A stretch of 35,000 nt of DNA from Neocallimastix lanati (nom. inval.) (GCA_016946835.1 JACVTC010000032.1:1337501-1372500); one strand, 5' to 3'. Shown: positions 10,313 through 21,882, numbered from the stretch's first letter. A program made the numbers and translations. The notes: generated from the sequence alone by a model not told the origin.

Positions 10313-10945
10313 ACTTTTCAAAATTAATTATGTTATTAAAAATATTAAATTCAATAAAAGATTTTTATTATTTTATTAAAATTATAATTGTTATTATTAT
10401 ATTTTAATAATAATTGATTCATATTGATCAAACATTATAAATATTACTACGCAAATAATTAATTATTTTAATAGGATCAATTATTCAACTTTTATTGTTT
10501 TAATTTTTAATTCTTATATCATTTAAATTAATATATATATATCGTTTATGAAAATATGAATTATAAATAATTAAAATTATTTATTTTTCATTTAAATTTT
10601 TTTATTTACTATAATAAAATATAATAATTAAAAGACAAACGTTATTATAACTAATTTTTTTTTTTTTTTAGAAAAATAAATGAAAAAAATTAAAATATAT
10701 GATTCCTATATATATAAAATAATTATTATATATTTTTTTTATTTTATTTTATTTTATTTTATTTTATTTTATTTTATTTTATTTTATATTTATTTCACCT
10801 ATATACTTTATTATTTAATATTTTTATATATGTTAAACTTATATATATTTATATGGTTTATATATTATTTTAATTTTTAAAAAAATAATATTTAGTTTAA
10901 TAATAAATTTAAAATTAATCTATAAAAAATCTATTTTTTATTTAT

Positions 10946-11395
10946 TTAACCACGCCAACACCAACCATATTCAGTAAGACAGTATTTATCAACTATATCA
11001 TAAACACGAGCATCACGATTAACATAATCTCTCCATGAAAATCCACCTCTTGTGTTATTTGGTGTGTAATAACATCCATTTATGGTACTTATATGTCTAG
11101 TAATCCATTTACATTAATCTGGATTTTTATATTGTGCATCTCTAAGATATGCTCCAACAGGGATTTCTCTATAATTAGCTACTGAATTACGAAGGAAACA
11201 GTCATAAAATCCACGATTACTATTTTTTATAATACAATAACCTTTACATATATATGTATTTTTGCAATCTCTAGAATTAAGGAAATATAGATGAGATATA
11301 TCTGAATATAGAGCTGGTCCAACCAATTTTATACCACATACATAAGTAATGTATGCAGTAACAATTAATAAAGCAGTTAATAATTTTTTAAACAT
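10946..11395 (-). pseudogene. Secreted cysteine-rich protein gene inside the MULE, one in-frame stop
   Basis: Minus-strand frame from ATG 11395 to TAA 10946: 150 codons, interrupted only by TAA at 11116-11114 (codon 94). Residues 1-21 (MFKKLLTALLIVTAYITYVC) are a clear signal peptide, so the product would enter the secretory pathway. Cysteines fall at positions 20, 44, 50, 54, 66, 95, 108, 139 and 146, that is eight after the signal peptide, enough for four disulfides. Aromatic and Cys-rich spacing continues after the stop (NGCYYTP, WRDYVNRDARVYD, EYGWCW), which argues that the whole 149-residue frame was coding until recently. No family is recognised. It lies in the loop between the inverted MULE arms, opposite in strand to the transposase, with AT-rich sequence on both sides. 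Either the allele is null, the base is a sequencing error, or the 93-residue form is the product. Confidence 0.6.
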
Positions 11396-11736
11396 TTTAA
11401 TTTATAAAATTAATACTTTAATATAATATTATAAAAAATACTAATTATAAACCTATTTATATATTTATTTTTTTTTTAAATTATTCAATTATATAATTAC
11501 GTATGTAATTCTGTTGATAATATAAACAAGGTATTAATGTATTAATAATAATTAATAATATTTAAAATAAAATAAAAAAAATATAATTATTTTATATATG
11601 TAGTAATTATATATATATATATTTTTTTATTTAATTTTCTAAAAAAAATTTTTTTAGTCATAATAAACGTTTGTCTTAATTATTTTTATTATTATTTAAA
11701 AATTTATTTATTCATTTATAATTTATTTATTCATTT
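11396..11736. other. Upstream region of the cargo gene, AT-rich
   Basis: No coding feature. AT-rich sequence separates the cysteine-rich gene from the inner end of the right MULE arm; any promoter of the cargo gene would lie here, but I can point to no specific element. Confidence 0.5.
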
Positions 11737-12302
11737 AATATATTTTTATGATAATTCGAAAATAAATATGCTTGGAATGGTGATTGAAAGATTATTAGAT
11801 CAGTATTTTTAAATATTATAAAATTTTCATTTCTTTTCGTTTTATAATATTTTGATTCAATGGGAATATCATCAAAACTTTTTATGTTTGGAGGAAATTA
11901 TTTATTTATATTTCTTATTATTTGGGATCTAATTGTACTATATTCGGGACATGTAAGTCCCATTTCTTGAGAAATGACATTAAATATATGTTTAGGTTTT
12001 ATATTCATAGAAATTGAATTTTTCTTAATTTCTTCCTTAATTTTATGCTTTGCTACTGATATAAACACATCAATTTCTTTTTCGAGATGGTTATGTAAAC
12101 TTTCATATTTTAAAACCTCCTTTTTATCATTTAAAATAATTAAAGATTTACATTTATTTAAAGTCTTATATTCAGTGCATCTATAAATTTTTGATTTATC
12201 TATCCTTTGAAATGAAAAATTAAATTTGTGTTTTTTATTAATAATAATTTGTTCATTTCCTCGATTTGTTTTACTTATTTCAATTTCTATATTGTCTTCC
12301 AT
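11737..12302 (-). pseudogene. Truncated inverted second copy of the MULE transposase
   Basis: From ATG 12302 the minus-strand frame repeats the first 134 residues of the transposase at 8504 with few changes (for example ISKTNRG for ISETNRG, DVFISV for DVSISV). It then meets TAA where the other copy has a Gln codon (RNINK*FPPNI against RNINKQFPPNI). Homology continues past the stop through AYLFSNYHKNI and ends at 11737, before the DDE core. It includes the zinc-finger region (C42, C51, H70, H72) but no catalytic residue, so any product would be a DNA-binding-only fragment of about 134 residues. Confidence 0.85.
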
Positions 12303-12445
12303 TTATAATTAAAATTTTTCAATAAAATATTTTAATAAATATACTTTTAAATGCTTTGAAACTTTTTTTTTTAAATATTGAAAAATAAAATGAAAATAAA
12401 TAAACATTTTATTTTTTAATGCTTAAAAAATAAAAAATAAAAAAA

Positions 12446-12681
12446 CAAGAAATACGAAAACTTTTTTTTTAAATATTAAAAAATAAAATAAAAATAATAA
12501 GAAAACTTTTTTTTTTAAACATTAAAAAATAAAATAAAAATAAATAAAAATTTATTTTTTAAGCATTAAAATATAAAAAAATAAAATAAAATAAAAAATA
12601 AAAAAAAAAATAAAAATAAAAATAAATAAATAAAATAGTAAATAAAGAAATAATAAATAATTAATAATTAAATAATTATTT

Positions 12682-12723
<42 letters not shown>

Positions 12724-13045
12724 TTAAAATAATAAACCTTTTTTTAATTAATTATATAATTATTTAAATAATTATTTAATTATTAATTATTTATTATTTC
12801 TTTATTTACTATTTTATTTATTTATTTTTATTTTTATTTTTTTTTTATTTTTTATTTTATTTTATTTTTTTATATTTTAATGCTTAAAAAATAAATTTTT
12901 ATTTATTTTTATTTTATTTTTTAATGTTTAAAAAAAAAGTTTTCTTATTATTTTTATTTTATTTTTTAATGTTTAAAAAAAAAAGTTTTCTTATTATTTT
13001 TATTTTATTTTTTAATGTTTAAAAAAAAGTTTTCGTATTTCTTAT
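12446..13045. repeat. Foldback inside the right MULE arm
   Basis: 12446-12683 and 12752-13045 are inverted copies (for example AAATAGTAAATAAAGAAATA at 12633-12652 and its complement at about 12795-12815), with a T run and short AT-rich centre between them. The left arm has only one copy of this block. Confidence 0.75.
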
Positions 13046-13446
13046 TTTTTTTTTTTTTTTAATGTTAAATAGAAATACCTAACCTAATTATTATTTATTG
13101 AAGTGTTGTATTTCGCCAAAAGTTGAAATTCGTCCAGTTGAATTTCGCCAAATTCTTGGTGGCTTAAATATTTACGTCATAAAATATCACCACAATTATT
13201 ATTCACGCCATATTGTGAATATATGGCTTTTTAAAAATGTAGAAAAGCCACAAGATTATGATACAATTAGATATACGCACCACGTAAGATTACGTGTTTG
13301 AAAATTTTTGAGAATTGTAATTTTATTTATTTAATTAATTAATTATTATTCATTAAAATTTTAATAAAATTAAGTGGCTTAAAATTAAAAATATTTAAGC
13401 CATACAACAAAATACAAATTTTTGTAATAAAAATTTGTACTATCCC

Positions 13447-13759
13447 CAAAAAAAATTCTATTATTATTTGTTTAGAGAAAATCCGTATTTTTAGTTTAAA
13501 ATTAACATTTTAATAATTTTTTTTATTATATTATAATTTATATTATAATTTTAAATATTTAAGTATATTACAAAAAATAGGATATATAATATTGTATACT
13601 ATAGAAGATTATGAAAACGTTTATTTAGTTTCAAAAATTTTTTTGTTTTTTTACAAGCCTCTTTTATATAATTCAAATTAAAACATGTATTTAATGTATT
13701 GAAATATGTATGATTCATTAAATGTATTTTATATGTTTTAAGTATCATTAAATTATATA

Positions 13760-13819
<60 letters not shown>

Positions 13820-15158
13820 TAAAAAAAGTTTAAAATCGAAAATTTTAACATGCTAATAAAACAATTATTTAAATATTTTTGAAGAAATATTATTTATGTT
13901 TAAAAATAATAATTATTATTATATATTATTTATTAATTATATTAATTTTTATTAAATAAAATAATTAAATGAACTATTATTTTTGAACATATTTAAATAA
14001 TTGTTTTATTAGCATGTTAAAATTTTCAATTTTAAACTTTTTTAGGCAAAAAAAAAAAAAAAAAGAAATTAATAATAAATAATTTAATGATACTTAAAAC
14101 ATATAAAATACATTTAATGAATCATTCATATTTTATTTTTATTAAATAAAATGAACTAATAAATACAATACTAAATAAAATGAAAATACGTTAATTATAT
14201 TATTTAATATATAAAGTAAAAAAAAAATTATTAGTCTTTTTGTCAAGACTGAATATATATAATAAATGAACTATTAATAGAACATAAATATTTTTATGGA
14301 ATAATTCACATTTTATTATGAATTTTTAACTATGGACAATATATAAAGATATAAGAACATATATGTGATAAGATTTTTATTAATTTTATTATAAATAAAT
14401 ACCAAATTTTATTATTAAAAATTGTTTTTAACTTTATTTAAAAAAAAAAAAAAATAATAAAAAAAAAAATAATACTAAAAATAACAAATAATAAATTTAA
14501 AAAGCCTTATTATTTTTAATTTCTAAATACAAAATTTTTAAAATTTAAATAATTTTTATTTATAATAAATATTATAAAACATATTAAATTATTTATAATT
14601 ACATTAATTTATGGTTAATAAAATTTTTATTCAATAGAAATATAAAAATACCTTAATTATATATATATATAAATTAAATAAATTCAATAACTCATAAATA
14701 AATAAAATATATCACAATAAATAAAATTATAATATTCTAAAACAAATTTAATTTAATATAAAGTTTTAATAAGATCAATTTACTAAATTTTTAATTATTA
14801 TTATTGTTTTATTATATTTATATAAAATTAATTTTTTAAAGTCCTATTATAAGGATTATTCAAATATTTACTATAAATAAAAATAAAAATAAACTTTTTA
14901 CAGTAATTAAACATAAAAATTATTTAAATATTTAATTTTATCTAGTTTAATAATATTAAATAATGTTTTCCTATGTAAAAAATATTAATGTATAACAATT
15001 TTATTAATATACGTTGTACATTTTAAAGTAATAAAATGTACAATTTTAATTATGTATTATTATATGTTATTTATAATATTATATTTAAAATGAAAGGTTT
15101 TTATATCAATACGAAATTCATTTTTTATCTATTTTTTTCATAATTACTTTAATAAATT

Positions 15159-15202
<44 letters not shown>

Positions 15203-18200
15203 CAATTTTTATTTAAAATATAAAACAAATAAACTATAATGAAAAATTTTTTAATTTATTTTTTTTTTTTTTTTTGATAAATATATATTGAGGCATTTTT
15301 TAAATTAAAATATTATTTATTTTTACTTTAACGCTTTTAATATTTTTATATACCTTTTCTTTATTTTTTTTTATTTAATATTTTGTAAAATTGCAAATAT
15401 ACTGTTTTCTTATTTTTAATTAAAATGTAAAAATATATACTTTTATACTTTGATTTTTGATTTTTCAATTATTTCAAAAATTAATTGAAAATTTAAATAT
15501 TGTCTTAATATTAAAACACTTTCAATAATTTTTTTTGTTTTGTTTTGTTTCTGTTTTCACTTTTAATTACTTCTATCTTTTTTATTTATATTTTAATTGT
15601 TATATCTTACTTTTACTTATATTCCACTTTGGTGAAAATATTATACTATTCCAATAAAGTAAATAAATAATAAAATATTAATTTCTGTATTTTTTTTTTA
15701 ATTTAATTATTTTAGATTACTTTTACTTTTAATTATTCTCAACTTTATTGAATTTTGTTATACTATTTCAATAAAAGAAATCATGCATTAATACAAGATT
15801 TATATACTTCATTCTAAATCTTTATTTTTTATAATAATCTATAATAATCATTATTTTAATTATATCAATTTTCTTGCTTTAACAATCCTTTTTAAGAAAC
15901 TTATAAATTTTAATACAAAGCATAAAATTTTAAATATGAACTTAAAAATATGTTTTTTTTAAATATCTCTAACATCTTTATCAATCAAATAAGTCTGTAT
16001 AAAATTCATTATATGATTGGTTAAAATAAATAAAAGTGAATATCATTTTTTAATAAAAAAATTTAATATACAATACATAATATATATTAATATATATTAT
16101 AATTAATTATTTAAATAAAAAGAATTAAATTCAAAAAATATATAAAAATACAATTACCCACTTACTATAATTTTTTTATAATGTATTCTTTTAATATATA
16201 TGTGAAATTTTAAATAATGAAAATTTTATAATATAGTTATTTATTTATATTGAATATTTTAATAATCTATATTTTTAATACTTTTTAGTAATATATCTTA
16301 TTTAATCTAAATACATATTAATTTATATAAACTTTTTATAAATTAATATTAACAAATCAAAAATGATGAGGGTAAAATAAAATTATTATATTTATTCTCC
16401 ATATATTGCTAAATAAAAATAGAGTATATTGTATTATAATATATAAAATTATAATGTAATATATATTTAAATAATCTTTATGTTCCATATTTAGAATAGT
16501 TAATTTAATTTTAATTTTGAAATTGAAATTTATGTAAATACATCAATGTACATTTTTAAAATTTTAATATATGTAAGTGTAATAATCTTTATTTTTCACC
16601 AAATATAGTAATTTAATAATAAAAATTATTAATAATTAAACTTTGTAATAAAAATATTTTTGTTGTCTACATAAGGATGATATGATGACCTGTTTTAAAT
16701 TAATTATAGAATAGAATAAATAAGAAATACTGAATTGTTTATTTTATAATTATTATAATTATTATTTATATATAATAATATATATTTTTTTATCACAATA
16801 TCTTTTTTCATTTATATTTAAATTTTTAATATTAGTATATGTTGTAAAAAAAATGAATAATACATAATTCATTTTAATATAATTTTAAACAAATTTAATT
16901 AACAATTTATTTCTAATCTATAAATATATATTAAATATATTTAATTATTCAATAAATAAGTTAATGAATGTATCATTTTTATTAAGACAACTTCTCTAAT
17001 GAAATATTATAGATAAAATAATTTTAAATTTTAAAGGATAAGTTTAGATTTTTTAAAAAAAGGTTACTCAATTTATTTATATAATATCTATGAAAGTGCA
17101 TATAATTTATTGATAAATAAAATAAATATTTAAAAAAGTAATCATGTATTACATAGTATTTATTTTTTTCTTTTTTGTACAAAACGTAATTATATATTAT
17201 AAATATATTATTTATAAATTAATTAATCATATGCTAATTTTTTAAAATATATAATATCTGTATATTAATATATTTAAACTTAATACTTTTCTATATATAT
17301 TAAACTATAGAATAAAATGTATTATAATTTTTTTTATTACTAATATATAGATAATCAATTTTAAAAATTATTGTATATATTAAACACAATTATATAATGT
17401 AATATATTAAATTAAATTATTTATAATTTAATTAAGGTTATATAATGTACCATATATAAATATATACTATGCTTTTTTAGTAAGTTCATTTTTTCTAAAT
17501 GATATATAAATAATAATAAAGCCTGACCAATAATAATTTAAATTTATAATACATTAATAATATTATCATATATAGAGTATTATTTCATTAAATACTAATA
17601 ATTTTTTTATATTATAATATATTGTAACTTTATTATTCATAATTACAACTTTAATATTAGCATATTGATTATATCATTACACAATGTAATATATAGTAAT
17701 ATAATATTATTTAATTGAATTAAAAATTAAGAAAAACAAAGTTATTAAAATTTTTAAAATAATTTTTTTTTAAAAAAAAAGATAAATTTTTCATTTTTCA
17801 AACGAATATAAATAGGACTAAAAATTCCTTTTTTTTTTTTATAAACAAATTTAAAATTTTAATCATATATTATTGGTATATCAAAAATAAGTTGAATAAT
17901 AAAAATCGTATAAAGAATTAGAGACATAGTACAAGCTTTTAAAGTTAAAATTTAATTAAAAATAAATTAATTATTTTTATTTATAATTTTATAATAGAAA
18001 GTTTGTAAAAGTTTTTGTTAATACAATTGAATAAAAAAAATTAAAAACGTTACGTTAAATGGTGAACGTTTTTTTTAAAAAAATTTTTAAAACAAAAAAA
18101 AATTTTTAAAAAAAACATTACATTAATTATAAAATTATATATATATTAGATATTAATTTATATAAATTTTTATTGGAATAATTGAAATAAATTTTTTATA

Positions 18201-19057
18201 TTAATAAATAATAAATTAATAATTTATTACAATAATTATTAAAGTTTATTTTTATTTTATTGGTCAAAAATAATAACAAAAATATATAAAATATAGAAAT
18301 TTTTATTTTATAAATTAAGAAAGAAAAGTTGAAAGAAAAAGATTTTTTAATAAAAATATTATTAAAAAATTTTTATATTAAGACAAATATATTTGCTTAT
18401 TGAAAATGATAAATAACATAGATAATTTATTATTTGAAACAAAAAGCAAATATATTTTAAAATAAGAAAATAACTTAAATTGAAATAGGAGGGATTTAGC
18501 AATAAATTAAGGAAAATAACCTTTTTTGTCGTATAATCTTAAGCAATTAAAGAATAATCAAAATATGAAAATTTAATAATAATATATCAAAGAAGGAAAA
18601 GAGATATATTATTAATATTAAATATTATTTATTGGTAATTTAAATCCGATATTACTATTAGACTTAAGTATTTATTAAAAATTTTTGTAAACGGTATATT
18701 TTTATACCATTTTAATAACATTAAAGAAGGATAACTAAAAAAGGGGAATAAAAAACAAAAGGAAAAAGAGAAAAAGCTAATTTTTTTATTCTTTTTTATT
18801 ATATTTTTTATGTTTTTGTTTTAAAGAAAAATATCAGTTAATTTTATACTTTTAAAGAAAAATATCGGTTAATTTTATACTTTAATTTTAATTTTAAATT
18901 TTGAATATATATATATAAATATAAATATAAATATATTATATATATATTATTTTTTCATTTCATTTTATTTTATTTTTATTTTATTTTTATTTTTATTTTT
19001 TTTTTTTTTTTTTTTTTTTTTTTGCCGATTTATTATTAATTGGAAAAAAAAAAAGAA
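13447..19057. other. 5.6-kb gene desert, extremely AT-rich
   Basis: No open frame of believable composition, tRNA or rRNA is seen on either strand. The stretch is A/T-rich throughout with T runs (13767-13816, 15163-15202, 18999-19023). One foldback repeat (13702-14133) is listed separately. The 3' end (about 18780-19057) is the presumed promoter and leader of the gene at 19058, with short (AT) and (TTTTA) runs and a doubled block AAAGAAAAATATC.GTTAATTTTATACTTT (about 18823-18882). Confidence 0.6.
13702..14133. repeat. Foldback (inverted-repeat) element
   Basis: The left arm 13702-13880 and right arm 13981-14133 are inverted copies, for example ATGATTCATTAAATGTATTT at 13710-13729 against AAATACATTTAATGAATCAT at 14106-14125, and AACATGCTAATAAAACAATT against its complement at about 13996-14020. 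The arms differ mainly in a 50-T run (left) against a shorter A run (right). The loop is about 100 bp of AT-rich DNA with no coding capacity. This could be a foldback-type MITE or a local inverted duplication; I see no clear target duplication. Confidence 0.7.
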
Positions 19058-20011
19058 ATGGTTACAATTAATAATCCTTTGAATAGAAAACATTCAATAT
19101 TTTTAAATTGTTCTAATATTAACAATGATGAAAAGAATTTAAAAAAATTATTAAGGTTAAACAGAATGAAAAAGAGTAAACATATTTTATATGATATTTA
19201 TAATCAGTCGGATTCAGATTTTATTGGAAACACCACTAATGAAAGGAATGAATTTTTTAAGAAAAATACATTATCTTTTAATCAATATGAAGAACATATC
19301 ATTCCTAAGACTCAAAACAATTCTAAAATGATCATGAAAAAAAATAAAAGTTTAATGGATAAACAGAAGTTTATTAAAGGTTCTCATAAAAATGATAATT
19401 CAGAAGACTATAAGCTAGTAAAAATAATGAAAAATAATATTAATTTAGAAGAAGATGAAAGAAGTGAAACAAATTATTGTAATTTTCAATATGGTACTTT
19501 AATTGAAAATAAAGAAGTAGCGAGGTGTGTGAAAAGTTATCTTACTAATTGGACTACTTTTATAAAGAATATAGGAGATGATAATAAAATAAGTTATAAA
19601 AAAAATAGTAATTATGAGGATGACAATGATGAAAATAATTTTTTATTAAGAGACTCTACATATTCTAAAGAAAAATTAATAAATAATGTAGGATACTTAA
19701 CACCAACAAGTCAGAAGGATGATTCATGTTCTTTTGAAGGAACTACCTTGATTAATCAAGGTGAAGTAGGATTAAGTTTTCGAGAAGATAATAAACATAT
19801 TGAAGATGTAACATTAAATGATTATTCTCCAATAATTATTGATAATTTTGATGATATATGCCCATTTGAAAATAATATCTATGAAGATGAAAGAATGAGA
19901 AGTATTTTGAATGCCAAAGTTTTACCTAATGATTATATTGGAAAAATACCATCTATACCAGAAAAACCAATTGGTGAATTAGGAAAACTTATGGAAAAAT
20001 ATAAAATATAA
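19058..20011 (+). CDS. Hypothetical acidic, Asn/Lys-rich protein, 317 residues
   Basis: Single uninterrupted frame from ATG 19058 (MVTINNPLNRKHSIF) to TAA 20009-20011. The open frame extends slightly upstream only through a TTG, so the ATG is the sensible start; it follows a T-rich leader. The protein is hydrophilic and looks disordered: Asn, Lys, Asp, Glu and Ser dominate, with acidic patches (NLEEDERSE, NYEDDNDENN). No signal peptide, membrane segment or known domain is visible. Two stretches look more conserved: VARCVKSYLTNWTTFIKNI (around residues 154-172) and the C-terminal tail LPNDYIGKIPSIPEKPIG followed by a Leu/Lys helix (about 289-317). Codon use is typical of the window, and a poly(A)-rich tract follows the stop. 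No function can be assigned. Confidence 0.75.
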   Translation: MVTINNPLNRKHSIFLNCSNINNDEKNLKKLLRLNRMKKSKHILYDIYNQSDSDFIGNTTNERNEFFKKNTLSFNQYEEHIIPKTQNNSKMIMKKNKSLMDKQKFIKGSHKNDNSEDYKLVKIMKNNINLEEDERSETNYCNFQYGTLIENKEVARCVKSYLTNWTTFIKNIGDDNKISYKKNSNYEDDNDENNFLLRDSTYSKEKLINNVGYLTPTSQKDDSCSFEGTTLINQGEVGLSFREDNKHIEDVTLNDYSPIIIDNFDDICPFENNIYEDERMRSILNAKVLPNDYIGKIPSIPEKPIGELGKLMEKYKI

Positions 20012-20621
20012 ATCTCAAAAAAAAAAAAAAAAAAAAAAAAGGAAATTGTATAGTATTATGTTATGTGTAGTATATAATAAAATTTTGCTAGATTGGGTTT
20101 TTTTTTTTTTTAATTATTTGAATTTATTTTATTTATAATAAAATTTTTATTTATTTAATTTATTGTGATAAATTTTTTTTTGATAAAATTATTTTGTAAA
20201 AACAAAAATTATAAACCAATAATTTTTTAAAAATTTAATTACTATTTACAAATTATTTTAATTAATGAAATATATAGTTATTCTATAGATAATAAATTAA
20301 TTTTTTTAATACAGAAAATTATAAAATAATATAATAGAAGTTTATTTATTCCATAATATTATACCAAATTAAAAAAAAAGTTAGGTAACATTTTTTAACA
20401 AAATTATATAAAATAAAATCGTGAAAACATTAATATTAAAACTAGAATATATTATACCATTATTTTATTTTATTTTGTGTTTTTTTTTGTTTTGTTTATT
20501 TTTTTATCATTTTTTTCTTTTTATTACATGTATTTTATCAAACATTTAATTAATAAAGATGAAGCAAGTTTGCTGCCGTTAAAAAAAAAAAAAAATTATT
20601 TAAAATCATGTAATTTTATTA
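20012..20621. other. AT-rich intergenic spacer
   Basis: Poly(A) and poly(T) tracts directly after the stop of the preceding gene and otherwise unstructured AT-rich sequence. No gene is seen. Confidence 0.55.
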
Positions 20622-20813
20622 TTATAATTCAGGAATTATTAAAGCATTTTTAATATTTCCAGCTATCCATGAAATTGAGAAATCTCCAAGTGGTAATTTA
20701 AGTTTTAAATTAATAAAATATGAATTTGAAAGAAAATTAGTATGTGCTTTGACAAAAAGTCTTGATTTCTTACCAGTATCATTTAAAGCATCTATTGTAA
20801 AAACTGTTGTAAA
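20622..20813 (-). pseudogene. Possible exon or gene scrap
   Basis: An open minus-strand stretch from 20813 to TAA 20622 reads like protein (DALNDTGKKSRLFVKAHTNF, then LKLPLGDFSISWIAGNIKN and ALIIPEL at the end). A CAG at its upstream edge could be a splice acceptor. No upstream exon can be found on the minus strand, so it may be the remnant of a terminal exon. The plus strand is also open over the same bases (GIIKAFLIFPAIHEIEKSPS...) behind a plausible TTCAG acceptor, so even the strand is uncertain. No family recognised. Confidence 0.3.
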
Positions 20814-21109
20814 TTAAATAAAGTTTTCTCTAAGTCTAAAAAAAAAAAAAATCAATATGAATGATTAATAAATAATTAAATAAAAACTAAATAAATAACT
20901 AAAGAACTAACAAAACAACTAAATAAATAAATAATTATGTCAACTTTAGTAATATATTTTATGATAAAGTGTTACTATTCATATTAATTAAAAGAAAATA
21001 TTAATTTAAAGAATATTAGAAAATATATAGGTAATTATTATTTAGTAAAGATATAAAGCACATAATTATTCTAAATTTAATGTTTTTATACAATATATTG
21101 TGGCTTGTA

Positions 21110-21882
21110 TATTACTTTTATGACAATATTTTTAATTACATTTGAAGCCAATGTTTCATACAATTCACATTATCACGTTGTAGACGTTATGCATGGGATA
21201 AAGAAAGTGAATTTTAAATGATATATTTTATGGATACTGAAATTCTTTATGAAAAACTTTTTGTAATTACTAAACATTGTTCAATATCAAATAATAATGT
21301 AATCATTATTATAGAATCAAGTACTGATTCTTATAGTAGTAACGAAGAGTATAATATAATGATAATTATAACAATAGCAATAGTATTTTTAATAATAGTA
21401 ATGACATTGATAGTGAAAATAGGAATATTAATATTAGAAATAGTGAAAATAATAGTATCGTTACCAATAATGTAGTGAATAGGCCAATTGGTGAAAATCG
21501 TGTTAATATAACAATTTTCTGAATAATGAGTGGGCAAATATATATATGACGTTGTACAGAGTATATAACATCCTTCTTGGTGGAAGAGATGCAGACTTTA
21601 TTGATTTAATTTATAAAAAGGAATGGTATGTTTTGTTTAAAAACTAAATCATTTCTGGTGATTATTCTAAAACCCCATTCTTGGTGCTATCTGCGACTCT
21701 CTTTACAAAAATTATGCCTATGCCAAGTATTCGACAAGTATTGCAATTCAAAGTATAAGCGCAAACTAACCAGAAACGTCAACGTTGAAAATGAAGTAAG
21801 ACAAGCTAGCAGGGCCAATGCCTCTGAAAGAGAAGACTACGATTTCTTTCATAATGCCATTTTAAACCTTAATCATGGATAA
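21110..21882 (+). pseudogene. Decayed coding region, possibly helicase-derived
   Basis: The plus strand shows protein-like stretches in changing frames with stops between them: LSRCRRYAWDKESEF (stop), SSTDSYSSNEEYN, an Asn-rich linker (NNSNDIDSENRNINIRNSEN), NEWANIYMTLYRVYN ... GGRDADFIDLIYKKEWYVLF, then GDYSKTPFLVLSATLFTKIM, and in another frame YKRKLTRNVNVENEVRQASR ... LNLNHG (stop at 21880-21882). The 3' part (about 21540-21890) is clearly less AT-rich than its surroundings. 'PFLVLSAT' resembles motif III of superfamily 2 helicases, but other helicase motifs are not seen. I read this as a pseudogene, probably from a mobile element; the family is uncertain. Confidence 0.45.

Larger units (their letters stand above)
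7781..13446. mobile_element. Composite MULE transposon with long inverted arms and an internal cargo gene
   Basis: The left side (7781-9069) reappears inverted on the right (11737-13446). The outer few hundred bases are terminal inverted repeats. Examples are the block with CACGTAATCTTACGTGGGG at 7937-7955 opposite CCACGTAAGATTACGTG at 13280-13296, and TAGGTTAGGTATTTCTATTT at 8148-8167 opposite its complement near 13065-13085. The arms continue inward through the transposase start codon to about codon 189. The loop (9070-11736) has the rest of the transposase, short repeats and a gene for a secreted protein on the opposite strand. Both outer tips are G4/C4-ended (GGGGAGTGTG / ..TATCCCC). I see no matching 9-bp target duplication. 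The tips carry the same TTG.ATTTCGCC-like motif as the MITEs at 2969-4466. Confidence 0.8.
11737..13446 (-). repeat. Right inverted arm of the composite MULE
   Basis: Reverse complement of the left arm 7781-9069, but about 420 bp longer. The extra length comes from an internal foldback (12446-13045) and from repeated A/T-rich units. The outer part 13065-13446 is the terminal inverted repeat; it keeps the GTTGTATTTCGCC motif at 13104-13116 and related copies at 13124-13150. Confidence 0.8.

Noticed and set aside
10680-10880. 66-residue frame of Phe/Ile/Tyr
   Set aside because: Produced by a (TTTTA) repeat inside the MULE loop; not gene-like.
11114-11116. TAA decoded as an amino acid (alternative genetic code)
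   Set aside because: TAA ends RPL31, the golgin, the HTATIP2-like gene and others, so it is a normal stop in this genome.
16684-16735. Possible C/D box snoRNA (ATGATGA ... CTGA)
   Set aside because: The two boxes are about 45 bases apart, but there is no convincing terminal stem, no C' and D' boxes and no guide region that I can judge.
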